DNA of 64,000 nt from Psychrosphaera sp. B3R10 (GCF_018861025.1 NZ_JAHKQH010000007.1:1-64000); one strand, 5' to 3'; shown: positions 28,365 through 38,223, numbered from the stretch's first letter. Translations and numbers: made by a program. The notes: a model not told the origin generated them from the letters alone.

Positions 28365-29507
28365 TTATTGTGCGGCAATTTTAAATAATTGAGTGCCAAT
28401 TTGCACCGCAGCTGAGGGGTAATGCAAGATAACAATACCGCTAACGGGAGAAACGATTTCTTTAATTGCTTCCTGCGTATCAAATTCGAGTGAATTTAAC
28501 ACTCTTGCCAATACTTGTCCTTTTTGCACAATTTGCCCAGGTTTGGCCAAATATTCAACCATGCCAGCATATTTTGAAAACAAAGTACGGTATTGGCTTA
28601 AGTCAGTAATCGTAACATCTTTTGCCGGTAACGGTTTAAAGCCATCGATAAACTGATGAGTCTGCAAATAGTTTAATATACCGTCTGCGTCCATTTTAGC
28701 CTGTTCAAGACAGATGTTTTCCTGTGAACCAAGTTCAACGGTATAAGCTTGTACCCTATACTCAAATGTTAAGCCCTGTTTCGCAAAGAGTTCTGCCAAT
28801 TTTACTAATGGAGTAAAACTGGCTTCGTCGAGTGCACCGGCAAACTTTTCTGGAATTGAAATAACGGTTTCAATTTGAAATTGAGTTGCCTGCTCTGCGA
28901 GAAAATTAGGGCTATAGATATGTCGAGTAGAAGATGGACCCGTATGTAAATCTAATACAAGATCCGCTTCAATCGCCATATTTTGCAACGTTGAATTTAA
29001 GTATTGGGCGGTGTTTACGCCCCATTGGGACTCAAGTTTATTTTCGAGTTGTTGTTTTAAGAACAATCGTAATTTAAACACAATGTCGTCTTCCATTGCA
29101 TTTTTAGAGCCTTGCTGTGCAAACGCTTCAGTAATCTTAGGTAAATCTAATGTGGAAAAAAACGCTTCTATTTGCTGCTCATCGTAATGATAAAAACGAT
29201 TCCAATTATTACCATTCGTTGCGTCAAACCGGCCTTGCAAATATTCGCCTGCTCGTTGTGTGCGTCCAAACGGATTGCAATTTGGAACGAGGACAAAATT
29301 AGCATTGAGATGACACTCCTGCAGTTTTTGAATTAACTTTAGAATGACCGCACTGCCCTGCATTTCAGCCGCGTGCACTGCACTTTGAATATACACAGTA
29401 CGTTGTGCATCAGCAGTTTCCGGGCTTAACCGATAAACAGGAATGCCAATCTCTTGACCGGCGATATCCTGATTTAAGGTAAGCAATTGCTTTTCAATTT
29501 TTATCAT
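28365..29507 (-). CDS. M14 succinylglutamate desuccinylase/aspartoacylase-like zinc hydrolase
   Basis: This 380-residue enzyme belongs to the AstE/AspA branch of M14 carboxypeptidases, which remove acyl groups from N-acyl amino acids. The zinc motif HAAEMQG is near residue 42, VPNCNPFGRTQR near 102, the third zinc ligand in LVLDLHTGPSST near 187 and a late catalytic Glu region around TVELGSQ. The last 70 residues look like a biotinyl/lipoyl-type beta barrel (PGQIVQKGQVLARV), common in this subfamily. It starts 26 bases after lysC without a terminator, so it probably shares the lysine-riboswitch transcript. Its amino-acid substrate is unknown; a lysine-related acyl compound is a guess. No ribosome site is evident. 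Confidence 0.83.
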   Translation of the reverse strand: MIKIEKQLLTLNQDIAGQEIGIPVYRLSPETADAQRTVYIQSAVHAAEMQGSAVILKLIQKLQECHLNANFVLVPNCNPFGRTQRAGEYLQGRFDATNGNNWNRFYHYDEQQIEAFFSTLDLPKITEAFAQQGSKNAMEDDIVFKLRLFLKQQLENKLESQWGVNTAQYLNSTLQNMAIEADLVLDLHTGPSSTRHIYSPNFLAEQATQFQIETVISIPEKFAGALDEASFTPLVKLAELFAKQGLTFEYRVQAYTVELGSQENICLEQAKMDADGILNYLQTHQFIDGFKPLPAKDVTITDLSQYRTLFSKYAGMVEYLAKPGQIVQKGQVLARVLNSLEFDTQEAIKEIVSPVSGIVILHYPSAAVQIGTQLFKIAAQ

Positions 29508-29533
29508 TAGGTGATTACAACATCTAGCCTTTA

Positions 29534-30910
29534 TTACGCAGCAAAAAGATCGTCGTGTATTCTACGAACAATGTTTTCTGCGGATGCTTGTTCTACTAAG
29601 AAGCACACATTATGTTGCGAGGCACCATGACAAATCAAACGCAATTGATCGTTTTCAACTGTTCTAAATATACTGCTAATACGGCCTGTGCCATCTTGGC
29701 CACTGTGGATGTGATTACCAATAACCGCTACAAGTGCCAAGTCAGACTCGACCTTCACTGAACAGAAATCTTTAAGGTCACGAATACAAGCGTCTGTTAA
29801 ATCAGCCATCGGTGTATTAGGTGGGTTATCAATTGTTAATGCGACAGAAATTTCAGACGTTGTGATCAAATCAATTGATAGTTTGTGTTTTGCTAAAATC
29901 GCAAATACGCGCGCCAAGAACCCCGTTGCATGTAACATTTCAGGACTTGTTACCGTGATCAATGTTTGATCTTTTCTAAGTGCTACAGCACGAAATGCCG
30001 GTTTATGACTGACTTCTTTCGAAATCCAAGTGCCACCGGCATTTGGCTCTAAGCTAGAACCAACAAACACTTTCACGCCACTTCGAATTGCTGGTATTAA
30101 CGTCGCTGGATGTAAAATCTTAGCACCAAACGTGGCCATCTCAGCCGCTTCATTAAAGCTAATCTCACCGATTGGTCGGGCTTTGTCGGTGATACGTGGG
30201 TCAGTAGTATAAATCCCCGTTACGTCTGTCCAAATTTGTAATGCAAAGGCGTCAACCGCTTCTGCAAATAATGCAGCGCTGTAATCCGAACCACCACGTC
30301 CTAGTGTAGTTGTATTGCCAAAACTGTCCTGACCAATAAACCCTTGAGTAATAACAACTTTTTCTTTAAAAAGTGGTACCAAAACATCCGTAGCATGTTG
30401 TTTAGTAACGGCAAGATTTGGCTCTGCTTTGCCAAATGTACTGTCAGTTTTAAGCACCTGGCGACCGTCAAATGACGTTGCTACATCGGCGTTTGCAACC
30501 TTGTTCATTACCGCTGCAAATAACTGACTCGACATTCTTTCACCAAAAGACAAAATTTCATCTTTCAATTTAGTAGAGGTTAATACGTCGTCCTGCGCTG
30601 CAACTTCAGCAAGTTGCCCCAACAGTTGTTCGATAACTTGTTCTAAATCTTGCGGGCGACCCAAGTCATTTAGAATTGAATTTTGTATATTTCTGATCTG
30701 TTGCAAAACGCTTTCGCGCTCATTTGCGCTTAGACTCTCATTGCCAAGTTTAACCAAAAGGTTAGTTACGCCAGCGGATGCTGAAACGGCAACAAGACGG
30801 ATATCGTTATTATCCAAAATAATTTGAGCGCAACGGCTCATCGCTTCAAAATTTGCGACACTTGTGCCACCAAATTTGGCAACAGTTAAAGATTGTAATG
30901 AGTTAGACAT
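29534..30910 (-). CDS. lysC: Lysine-sensitive aspartokinase III
   Basis: The enzyme phosphorylates L-aspartate, the first step towards lysine, threonine and methionine. The 458-residue monofunctional protein begins with VAKFGGTSVANFEAM, carries the kinase motif TLGRGGSDYSAALFAEA near residue 200, and ends with two ACT-type regulatory domains (about 310-455) that bind lysine. The length and the upstream lysine riboswitch identify the lysine-regulated isozyme rather than the ThrA/MetL fusions. AAGGAAG lies 5 bases before the ATG and is the edge of a stable hairpin. An M14-family gene follows after 26 bases. Confidence 0.96.
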   Translation of the reverse strand: MSNSLQSLTVAKFGGTSVANFEAMSRCAQIILDNNDIRLVAVSASAGVTNLLVKLGNESLSANERESVLQQIRNIQNSILNDLGRPQDLEQVIEQLLGQLAEVAAQDDVLTSTKLKDEILSFGERMSSQLFAAVMNKVANADVATSFDGRQVLKTDSTFGKAEPNLAVTKQHATDVLVPLFKEKVVITQGFIGQDSFGNTTTLGRGGSDYSAALFAEAVDAFALQIWTDVTGIYTTDPRITDKARPIGEISFNEAAEMATFGAKILHPATLIPAIRSGVKVFVGSSLEPNAGGTWISKEVSHKPAFRAVALRKDQTLITVTSPEMLHATGFLARVFAILAKHKLSIDLITTSEISVALTIDNPPNTPMADLTDACIRDLKDFCSVKVESDLALVAVIGNHIHSGQDGTGRISSIFRTVENDQLRLICHGASQHNVCFLVEQASAENIVRRIHDDLFAA

Positions 30911-30919
30911 TCAGTCTTC

Positions 30920-30952
30920 CTTAATAAAATTTATAGAAATCAATTTATTAAG
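30920..30952 (-). promoter_or_regulatory. Hairpin next to the lysC ribosome-binding site
   Basis: CTTAATAAA (30920-30928) and TTTATTAAG (30944-30952) are perfect complements with a 15-base loop. In the minus-strand mRNA the 3' arm ends in TTATTAAG, whose AAG is the start of the AAGGAAG ribosome site of lysC. The stem can therefore partly cover the site. It lies downstream of the riboswitch aptamer and may be its translational output; this is inference. Confidence 0.45.
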
Positions 30953-31002
30953 AAGAACAAGGCATATTTAGGTAGGACTTACAAAGTAAGACGTCTTTAC
31001 AT

Positions 31003-31042
31003 GCCAGAAGCTCTCCACCTTAATAAACATTGTTTATTAAAT
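31003..31042 (-). promoter_or_regulatory. Expression-platform region of the lysine riboswitch
   Basis: Just after the aptamer the minus strand carries a perfect 9-base hairpin (31020-31040, arms TTAATAAAC/GTTTATTAA in plus reading) and then GGTGGAGAGCTTCTGG. Its CTTCTGG (complement of 31004-31010) can pair with CCAGAAG at the 5' edge of the aptamer (complement of 31184-31190). AGGTG can pair with CACCT at the aptamer's 3' edge. This gives two alternative folds, as in the E. coli lysC leader, which has a very similar GGTGGAGCACTTCTGG element. Confidence 0.55.
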
Positions 31043-31044
31043 AT

Positions 31045-31195
31045 CCAGGTGACAACTGCAAGGATTCAACCTTGCGAGCCGAAATCACTTATTCTCAACT
31101 AAGTGCTTTCTCGGCGTTGTGCCCCATCATTAACTTGCCTCGAGATTGAGATCTCTTCAGTTAACTGCCTGACCAACGCGCCTCTTCTGGTGTTG
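31045..31195 (-). ncRNA. Lysine riboswitch aptamer (L-box) upstream of lysC
   Basis: On the minus strand the leader holds the recognisable lysine-riboswitch core in order: CCAGAAGAGGCGCG at the 5' P1/loop, then GATGGGGCACAACGCCGA, CGGCTCGCAAGGTTGAATCC with its hairpin, and GTTGTCACCTGG closing P1. The order and wording match gammaproteobacterial lysC leaders. It is expected to repress lysC when lysine is bound. A TTGACT / TTTAAT promoter lies just upstream. An Rfam RF00168 scan would settle the exact ends. Confidence 0.88.
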
Positions 31196-31247
31196 TCGGT
31201 TAATAACTTAACCAACAACCTGTTCCAAACCTGCTGGAACGCGTGTA

Positions 31248-31276
31248 TTAAACAAAAAATTAGAGTAAAAAGTCAA
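31248..31276 (-). promoter_or_regulatory. Promoter of the lysC leader
   Basis: On the minus strand a -35 TTGACT (complement of 31271-31276), a 17-base spacer and a -10 TTTAAT (complement of 31248-31253) lie some 50 bases before the aptamer. The spacing fits a sigma70 promoter, with the transcript starting near 31240. Confidence 0.55.
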
Positions 31277-31339
31277 GAAATCATTCAAACTTTTTAAACT
31301 AATACATAACTAATTAAAAACAATATAAAAACAATTTGA

Positions 31340-32458
31340 TTAGATTTTCTCTAAACTAATGCAACCCACACTGTATCCGGCACCAAAACTGCACAAAATC
31401 CCTTTATCTCCAGAGGTAAAATCATCTTTGTATTTATGAAACGCAACAATAGAGCCCGCTGACGCTGTATTCGCAAATTCATCTAAAATTAACGGCGCAT
31501 CTAAAAACTCAGGTTCACGGCCTAATAACTTTTTAGCCGCAAACAAATTCATATTTATATTAGCTTGATGCAGCCACATACGCTTTACATCTGTAACTGG
31601 CCAATTGTTTTTTCCTAAATGCTCAGTAATCACTGTGGTCACCATTGGCAATAACTCCTTGAATACCTTTCGGCCTTCTTGAAAAAAGAAACTATTGTCG
31701 GCAGGCAAAGATTCGTAACAATGGTCCACATAACTATGGTTACAGCGGATGTTATTTGAGAACTTAGTAACTTGACTGGTGTTAATGATCTTAAATTGAT
31801 TGTCTGACGTTGCAGTCTCTGTCGATTCGATGATTAATGCAGTTGCAACATCACCAAATATAAAATGGCTATCACGGTTAGAATAGTCTAATTGTGGCGT
31901 AGTGAACTCCGGATTTACGATCAGAACCGTTTTTGCAGAACCACTTTTAATCGCATTTACCGCATTAATAAGCGCAAACGTTGCCGTAGAACAAGCAACG
32001 TTCATATCAAAACCAAATCCTTGAGCCCCTAGAATACTTTGCACTTCGACTGCCATAGATGGGTATGAGCGCTGCATATTTGACGAACCTAAAATGACTA
32101 AGTCGATATCTTCGGCATTTTTGTTTGCGTCTTTTAATGCTTCTTTGGCAGCTTCAACCGCCATCAAAACCATTTCAGGCGGTGTATCGACATCATTCTT
32201 CACAAGCTTTGGGTGCATAACATTAATGTCAGTAACACCGTCTTTACACATCATATAACGTGATTTAATGCCTGAAGCTTTTTCTATAAATTCTACACTG
32301 GATGTTTTTTTGGCTTCAACAGTTCCAGCTGCAATTTCAACGGCATTTTCGCTATTAAACTTCTCTGAAAATGCATTTAATACATCTACTAACTCTTGAT
32401 TAGACACTTTATAAGGAGGCACAAATAGGCCAGAACCTGAAATTACAACACTCGTCAT
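31340..32458 (-). CDS. Beta-ketoacyl-ACP synthase III family protein (FabH-like)
   Basis: This thiolase-fold condensing enzyme carries the KAS III catalytic trio: Cys in MNVACSTATF near residue 158, His in RMWLHQANINM near 290 and Asn in DEFANTASAGSI near 325. At about 372 residues it is some 50 longer than standard FabH, because of an extra N-terminal stretch (about 25-75) rich in Glu, Asn and Lys. It stands alone rather than in a fatty-acid cluster. It may prime fatty-acid synthesis or make a dedicated product; the substrate cannot be told. Two ATGs (32464 and 32458) share a weak GAG ribosome site, so the start could be 6 bases upstream. Confidence 0.82.
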   Translation of the reverse strand: MTSVVISGSGLFVPPYKVSNQELVDVLNAFSEKFNSENAVEIAAGTVEAKKTSSVEFIEKASGIKSRYMMCKDGVTDINVMHPKLVKNDVDTPPEMVLMAVEAAKEALKDANKNAEDIDLVILGSSNMQRSYPSMAVEVQSILGAQGFGFDMNVACSTATFALINAVNAIKSGSAKTVLIVNPEFTTPQLDYSNRDSHFIFGDVATALIIESTETATSDNQFKIINTSQVTKFSNNIRCNHSYVDHCYESLPADNSFFFQEGRKVFKELLPMVTTVITEHLGKNNWPVTDVKRMWLHQANINMNLFAAKKLLGREPEFLDAPLILDEFANTASAGSIVAFHKYKDDFTSGDKGILCSFGAGYSVGCISLEKI

Positions 32459-32805
32459 ATACAACTCGAATTCTTAATTATATCTTATGGTTATTATTCG
32501 CCTGGCGAACCCAAAGTGCAACCTTTTCGAAAAATAAAGACAATTAAACTCAAAATAACTTTAGATACCGGAAGTTAATTAGTCATCTGACGTGTTGAAG
32601 CGAAATGTTAAACACCCTAAAACTTATATTTATTGTGGCGAGCATTTGCACTCATTAGATTATTACAGTGATTTTAATTACATAGTAATTAAAGGGAAAA
32701 ACAAGCATTGAATTTATCGTGGTTAAGTATTTATTTTTAAATGAAAAGTATATTTAAAAAGCGTCAGTAAACTTAAAATTGGGGAGCTTACTGACGCTAT
32801 TGATA
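32459..32805. other. Gap between the KAS III gene and the kdsA stop
   Basis: No gene is seen. The right part, just before the kdsA stop, holds the kdsA terminator (32755-32798). The remainder is A/T-rich and should contain the leftward promoter of the KAS III gene, but I cannot point to a convincing -35/-10 pair. Confidence 0.4.
32755..32798 (-). terminator. Terminator after kdsA
   Basis: AGCGTCAGTAA (32760-32770) pairs exactly with TTACTGACGCT (32788-32798) over a 17-base loop. On the minus strand the stem is followed by TTTTTAAA. It lies 8 bases past the kdsA stop. Confidence 0.65.
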
Positions 32806-33678
<873 letters not shown>

Positions 33679-33695
33679 TTAGTTTAATACAATGT

Positions 33696-34952
33696 CTAGA
33701 TGGCAACTGATTGTAAAATCATGCCACAAAACCAAGCTGCAAATGTGCCAATTGCATACCCCAAAACAGCCAATAAAACACCTACTGGTGCCAAAGACGG
33801 ATGGAACGCAGACGCAACTACTGGGGCAGACGCAGCGCCACCAACATTTGCTTGGCTACCAACCGCCATATAAAACAATGGCGCTTTGATCAGCTTTGCT
33901 ACACTCAACATTAACGTTGCGTGGATCAACATCCAAACGATGCCAATGACAAAGTATACTGGAGTATCGGCAATTGCCGTTATATCCATATGTAAGCCGA
34001 TAGAGGCGATTAAAATATACAAAAATGCGCTGGCGATTTTTGAGGCCCCAACGGTTTCAATTTTTTTCAGTTTAGTAAAGGACAACGAAACGCCAATTGC
34101 GCTGGCCGAAACAATCATCCAAAAGAATTTGCTGTGAAAACTGAGTTTTTTACCTTCCGGAAAGTTTTCAATCATCCAAGGCGTTATCAAGTCTGCAAAT
34201 AAATGAGCAAAACCTGTGACACCAAAGCCAATCGCACAGATCATCATTATATCCGGCAGCATAGGCATCCGGGCATTCTTTTTCTCAAAGTCTTCTACTT
34301 TTTTCCGTAATGCATTAATTGCAGTGGTATCAGCACCGGTTTTTTCGTCAAACCGTTTGGCATTACCAGCAAGAATTAATAAAACGGCCATCCACATGTT
34401 AGCGACAAAAATATCCACCGTAACCATCGCAGAGAAAATTTCACCACCGACATCATATGATGAGAGTTCAAATACTTCTTTCATCGCACTTTGGTTAGCA
34501 CCGCCGCCAATCCAACTTCCGGCAATTGTTGTCATACCTCGCCAAATCCCCTCAGGGTTTACGCCAAGTAAATCTGGAACAAGTGCGGAGACAACTAGCA
34601 GCGCGATTGGTCCCCCAACCACGATGCCGAGAGTGCCGGTAAGAAACATGATCAGTGCTTTTGGTCCTAATTTTATTATCCCTTTTAAATCTACACTTAT
34701 CGTTAATAACACTAAGCAGGCAGGTAACAAAAATCTTGACGCTACATAATAAACACTCGAATTTGCACCATCGACTATGCCAGCTGTATTTAAAATAGAG
34801 GGAAGGAAATAACACAAAAATAATGCGGGAACGTATTTGTAAAACTTTTTCCACGAGGCGTTTTCACTTTGATTTGTATAAAATACAAACCCCAGAATAA
34901 TTGCTAACAAACCTAAGACCGTGGCGTCATTTGTGATCAATGGCGTCGCCAT
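33696..34952 (-). CDS. DUF819-family membrane protein, probable transporter
   Basis: This 418-residue protein is nearly all membrane, with about 10-12 hydrophobic segments. It carries the hallmark segments of the DUF819 (YjcL-like) family: the glycine-rich GGGANQSAMKEVFE near residue 150 and SQANVGGAASAPVVASAFHPSLAPVGVLLA near the C-terminus (core GGAASAPVVA). The family is thought to carry small solutes, but the substrate is unknown. A charged cytosolic loop (about 205-240) separates two halves. GAGG lies 5 bases before the ATG. It sits between sirB1 and kdsA, which are neighbours in E. coli, so it looks inserted into an old gene order. Confidence 0.82.
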   Translation of the reverse strand: MATPLITNDATVLGLLAIILGFVFYTNQSENASWKKFYKYVPALFLCYFLPSILNTAGIVDGANSSVYYVASRFLLPACLVLLTISVDLKGIIKLGPKALIMFLTGTLGIVVGGPIALLVVSALVPDLLGVNPEGIWRGMTTIAGSWIGGGANQSAMKEVFELSSYDVGGEIFSAMVTVDIFVANMWMAVLLILAGNAKRFDEKTGADTTAINALRKKVEDFEKKNARMPMLPDIMMICAIGFGVTGFAHLFADLITPWMIENFPEGKKLSFHSKFFWMIVSASAIGVSLSFTKLKKIETVGASKIASAFLYILIASIGLHMDITAIADTPVYFVIGIVWMLIHATLMLSVAKLIKAPLFYMAVGSQANVGGAASAPVVASAFHPSLAPVGVLLAVLGYAIGTFAAWFCGMILQSVAI

Positions 34953-35239
34953 ATAAACCTCATTATTATTTTTATTTTGTAGGGAAACGACAACCTTTTA
35001 ATTGCTCTAAGTGGCATTATTTTGAGTTGTCGAACAGAGGAGAATTTATACCACTTTTTTACATATTTTCCAAAACGTTATATGTAATACCATTTCACTA
35101 TTTTCAAACAGGAATGCTTAATCAACGAGTGACTCTAAAAACATTTTATTTCAAGGATTAAGTGGTGTAAGCAATTAAAAACAACAAAAACAGAAAATAG
35201 CACCAAAACCAAGATGCTTTATCGTCTATTGGCGCAACT

Positions 35240-36043
35240 TTAGTGGATGGTTTCTAGTTGACCGTGGAGATCATCCATCTGCATTTTCAAGAACATAGTC
35301 ATGGGATCGTTTGGACACGCCTTAATGAAGTAATCAAAGTCGTCTTTGGCCCATTTGTCGCATTCGAGTTGCTGTAATACAAGGCCTCGGTCGCGACGTT
35401 CATAAGGATCTTCAGGAAGTAATTCCATTAAGGTTTCGACGCAGTTTAATGCCTCTTCTAAAAACCCTTCTTCAAGCATAAAGATTTTTTGTTCGGTTAA
35501 TAAAATTTTGACAATTTCATCAGTCGGGATAGGTTTTGCAAACGTCGCAATTTCGTTTGTCATGCTGTCGCGCACATCATCAGAGGAGATGAGATACTCA
35601 CAACCGCCAGATAAAGCGTCTACTACAATTAACTCAGAATTAGACAATTTGATAACCAGTCCAATTTGTTCTTCAACTTCGGCAATTGACGCATCAAAAC
35701 CGAGCTGTTTCAATAGGTACGCTAAAACGACACTCATGCTCAGGTAATTGCCTGTGCGGTGCATTATGCAATACGATATATTGGCCAATGAACTTTCAGG
35801 TATGGTTTGCATGCCGGGTCCTGAAAACGCTAACTCGTCAAAAATCACGTCCAACAATGCATAAAACCTGTCGGTTGGATTGAGTTCAGAATGATCAATA
35901 TTTTTCAGATAGGCAACATGCGCTGCTAACTGCTCTTCAATTTCTTTGATTGAAAAAACATATTGCCAATTTTGTTCTAATAACAGGACTTCTTGTAACA
36001 ATTCATCAGACGATTCCGCCTGATACAACCAATTTGCTGACAT
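35240..36043 (-). CDS. sirB1: SirB1-family protein (transglutaminase-like, TPR)
   Basis: The 267-residue protein matches SirB1/YchA: an N-terminal transglutaminase-like fold (about 30-180) with RTGNYLSMSVVLAYLLKQLGF near residue 98, then a C-terminal segment (about 185-265) of tetratricopeptide-type helices. The cytosolic family is almost always encoded in the prfA-prmC neighbourhood, as here. Its biochemical activity is not established. AGAGAAG precedes the ATG. A structured 9-base inverted repeat separates it from sirB2. Confidence 0.85.
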   Translation of the reverse strand: MSANWLYQAESSDELLQEVLLLEQNWQYVFSIKEIEEQLAAHVAYLKNIDHSELNPTDRFYALLDVIFDELAFSGPGMQTIPESSLANISYCIMHRTGNYLSMSVVLAYLLKQLGFDASIAEVEEQIGLVIKLSNSELIVVDALSGGCEYLISSDDVRDSMTNEIATFAKPIPTDEIVKILLTEQKIFMLEEGFLEEALNCVETLMELLPEDPYERRDRGLVLQQLECDKWAKDDFDYFIKACPNDPMTMFLKMQMDDLHGQLETIH

Positions 36044-36084
36044 AACTTCTCTATAATGACGGTACTACTAAGGGTATATGTAGT

Positions 36085-36158
36085 CGGCACAGAGGGAATT
36101 CAACCCAATGTAGATATCACATTAACGATTCTTTCATTCGCTAATCGAATCTGTGCCG
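36085..36158. repeat. Structured inverted repeat between sirB2 and sirB1
   Basis: CGGCACAGA (36085-36093) and TCTGTGCCG (36150-36158) are perfect 9-base complements enclosing 56 bases. Within them a smaller CGATT/AATCG hairpin (about 36126-36146) forms. The segment lies in the 149-base gap between the two genes. It could be an attenuator, a processing site or the remnant of a small repeat element. Confidence 0.45.
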
Positions 36159-36192
36159 CTTATAAGACGAGTAAAAAATAAATGTAATGAGG

Positions 36193-36555
36193 CTAGAATA
36201 CGCTTTTGGTTGCCGCTATTTTGCCGGCAAATAATAAACACACGGTCGCCGCGGCCAAAAAGCTATAACTCTTTGCTGGTTTTGCCGACTTAATCGCTAC
36301 AATGGCAAACCCTATATAACCGATAACAAACAAAACCTTAGCCGTTAACCAGGCTGTTTGGATTGGATATTGTTCAATGACAAAGCACATAGCCACTGCT
36401 GATATTAGCAAAAATGTATCTATAATGTGTGGGGCGATTGCCAAGAATCGAGTTTTTGGTCGATTCTGAATTTTAAATCGATAAAAACGATAATAAAAAA
36501 ATACTACGCTTAACAGCACAAAAGCCAGGTGACTATGTTTAACAGCAAAATACAT
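36193..36555 (-). CDS. sirB2: SirB2-family inner-membrane protein
   Basis: This 120-residue integral membrane protein has four predicted helices (about 7-22, 38-56, 66-84, 97-115) and opens with the family-like VKHSHLAFVLLSVVFF. SirB2/YchQ proteins are encoded beside sirB1 and prmC across gammaproteobacteria, and the function is unknown. AGGG-type bases precede the ATG. In E. coli it adjoins prmC directly; here an HD-GYP response regulator lies between them. Confidence 0.87.
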   Translation of the reverse strand: MYFAVKHSHLAFVLLSVVFFYYRFYRFKIQNRPKTRFLAIAPHIIDTFLLISAVAMCFVIEQYPIQTAWLTAKVLFVIGYIGFAIVAIKSAKPAKSYSFLAAATVCLLFAGKIAATKSVF

Positions 36556-36606
36556 TTTTTTCCCTATTTAATACTTATGTAATTGTAATTACCTAGTGAC
36601 AGTAAA

Positions 36607-38157
36607 TTAGTCTGGATAGAGGTTCATTAACTGCTCTAACTCAGCCGCAGAGTCCATCAATATGCTGACAAGTTTTGGATCAAACTTTTTACCACTTTGC
36701 TCCATTATAAACTTATGCGTTTCTTCTGGTTCCCACTGTTCTTTGTAACAACGTTTGTGGCGTAATGCATCATATACATCAGCTAATGCAACAATTCTTG
36801 CAAACACATGGATATCCTCGCCGGATTTACCGTCTGGATAACCAGTTCCATCCCAATTTTCGTGATGCTCTTTTGCAATAATGGCGCCCGCTTTGATAAT
36901 GTTTCGATTAGAGCCTTCAAGTATTTTGTAGCCGACTTGAGCATGCGTTTGCATCATTTGCCATTCATCTGGATCTAACTTCCCTGCTTTGTGCAGTATG
37001 TGTTCTGGTATCCCTACTTTGCCAATATCGTGAAGCGGTGCTGCATTTTTTACAAGTTCAGCGTCACTGACACTTAAGCCAGACTTAGAAGCTAACATAT
37101 GACTAATATTTGCGACTCTACGCACATGATTTCCAGTTTCCGTCGAACATTGTTCAACCGCTTCACCTAAACGATAAACGAGTTCACGTTGAGTATCTTC
37201 TAATTCGATTTGCAATTGAACATTTTCGTAGGCAATTTGAACATTTTGCGCAAACATTTCGATTAATACTTTTTCATCAACGCCAACGTTCGTTGGTAAA
37301 CCCGAAATGTAGAGTATTGAATTGCTTGAAAAACGACTCGAACAATAGGCAACTAAATAGTCACCATGATAAACAATCGATTTATTTGTAATGGCTTCTT
37401 CAAATGCGAGGCGAAGTTCATCTTCTAAAACATCATTGACGCTTTTGCCTACAGTGTTTTCAAAATCGCCTTGAGCCGCGATAACGCGCAAGTTTTGTTG
37501 GTGTTCTGACTCTGTACAATTAACCATTAATGAATTCGTTACATACATGGCTTTTTCTTCGCCACAACCTAAAACTGAAGTTAATTGTTGTAACACGCCG
37601 TCAATAAACTGATCCATCGAATGGATAGAGAAAATGTTAGCTGACGCTTCAATAATTTTTTTCAATCCCTGTCTACTATGTTCAAGCGCAATAATATCTC
37701 TATAAGCGCGTAAGCTAGACATAACGACAGTAAACAGTTTTTGTGCGGTTAATTCTGTTTTTGATTTGTAGTCATTTATATCGAAGTTGACAATGACTTG
37801 GCGTTCGGGAGCTTGACCGGGTTGGCCAGTCCTAAGAATAATTCTAATTTTTTGGTTTTTGGCTTCTTCACGAATAAATTTAGCGACTTGCAACCCTGCA
37901 TCGTCGGTTTCCATTACCACATCTAATAGAATAATCGCGGCGTCAGGATGTTTGATGATGAGTTCTTTACCCTCTTCACCGCTGTATGCGCTGATAAATT
38001 CAAGGGTTCGGTCTTGAAAGGTAAAGTCGCTTAACGCCAATTTGGTTACGGCATGAACTTCAGGCTCATCATCGACAATTAAAACCTTCCAACTTCCTAC
38101 TGTCGCGACTTCTTCGTCGTCAAACTGATCATCCGCAAATAAAAAATCATCGTTCAT
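36607..38157 (-). CDS. HD-GYP response regulator (REC-DUF3369-HD-GYP), probable c-di-GMP phosphodiesterase
   Basis: The protein is predicted to hydrolyse cyclic-di-GMP under control of a histidine kinase. Its 516 residues show a receiver domain (about 22-140) with VDDEPE, phosphoacceptor Asp in IILLDVVMET and Lys in DYKSKTEL. A DUF3369 domain (about 145-325) follows, then a complete HD-GYP domain (about 330-505) with LHDIGKVGIPEHIL and HHENWDGTGYPDG, which keep the metal ligands. The ATG at 38157 follows AAGG by about 8 bases; the frame runs on to 38187. No kinase gene is adjacent. It interrupts the usual sirB2-prmC order. Confidence 0.92.
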   Translation of the reverse strand: MNDDFLFADDQFDDEEVATVGSWKVLIVDDEPEVHAVTKLALSDFTFQDRTLEFISAYSGEEGKELIIKHPDAAIILLDVVMETDDAGLQVAKFIREEAKNQKIRIILRTGQPGQAPERQVIVNFDINDYKSKTELTAQKLFTVVMSSLRAYRDIIALEHSRQGLKKIIEASANIFSIHSMDQFIDGVLQQLTSVLGCGEEKAMYVTNSLMVNCTESEHQQNLRVIAAQGDFENTVGKSVNDVLEDELRLAFEEAITNKSIVYHGDYLVAYCSSRFSSNSILYISGLPTNVGVDEKVLIEMFAQNVQIAYENVQLQIELEDTQRELVYRLGEAVEQCSTETGNHVRRVANISHMLASKSGLSVSDAELVKNAAPLHDIGKVGIPEHILHKAGKLDPDEWQMMQTHAQVGYKILEGSNRNIIKAGAIIAKEHHENWDGTGYPDGKSGEDIHVFARIVALADVYDALRHKRCYKEQWEPEETHKFIMEQSGKKFDPKLVSILMDSAAELEQLMNLYPD

Positions 38158-38223
38158 ATTGCTGCCTTCTAGTTCTATGTTCTTCAACTTCGCTATGCGA
38201 ACAATATGAGCCTAACCCAATTA

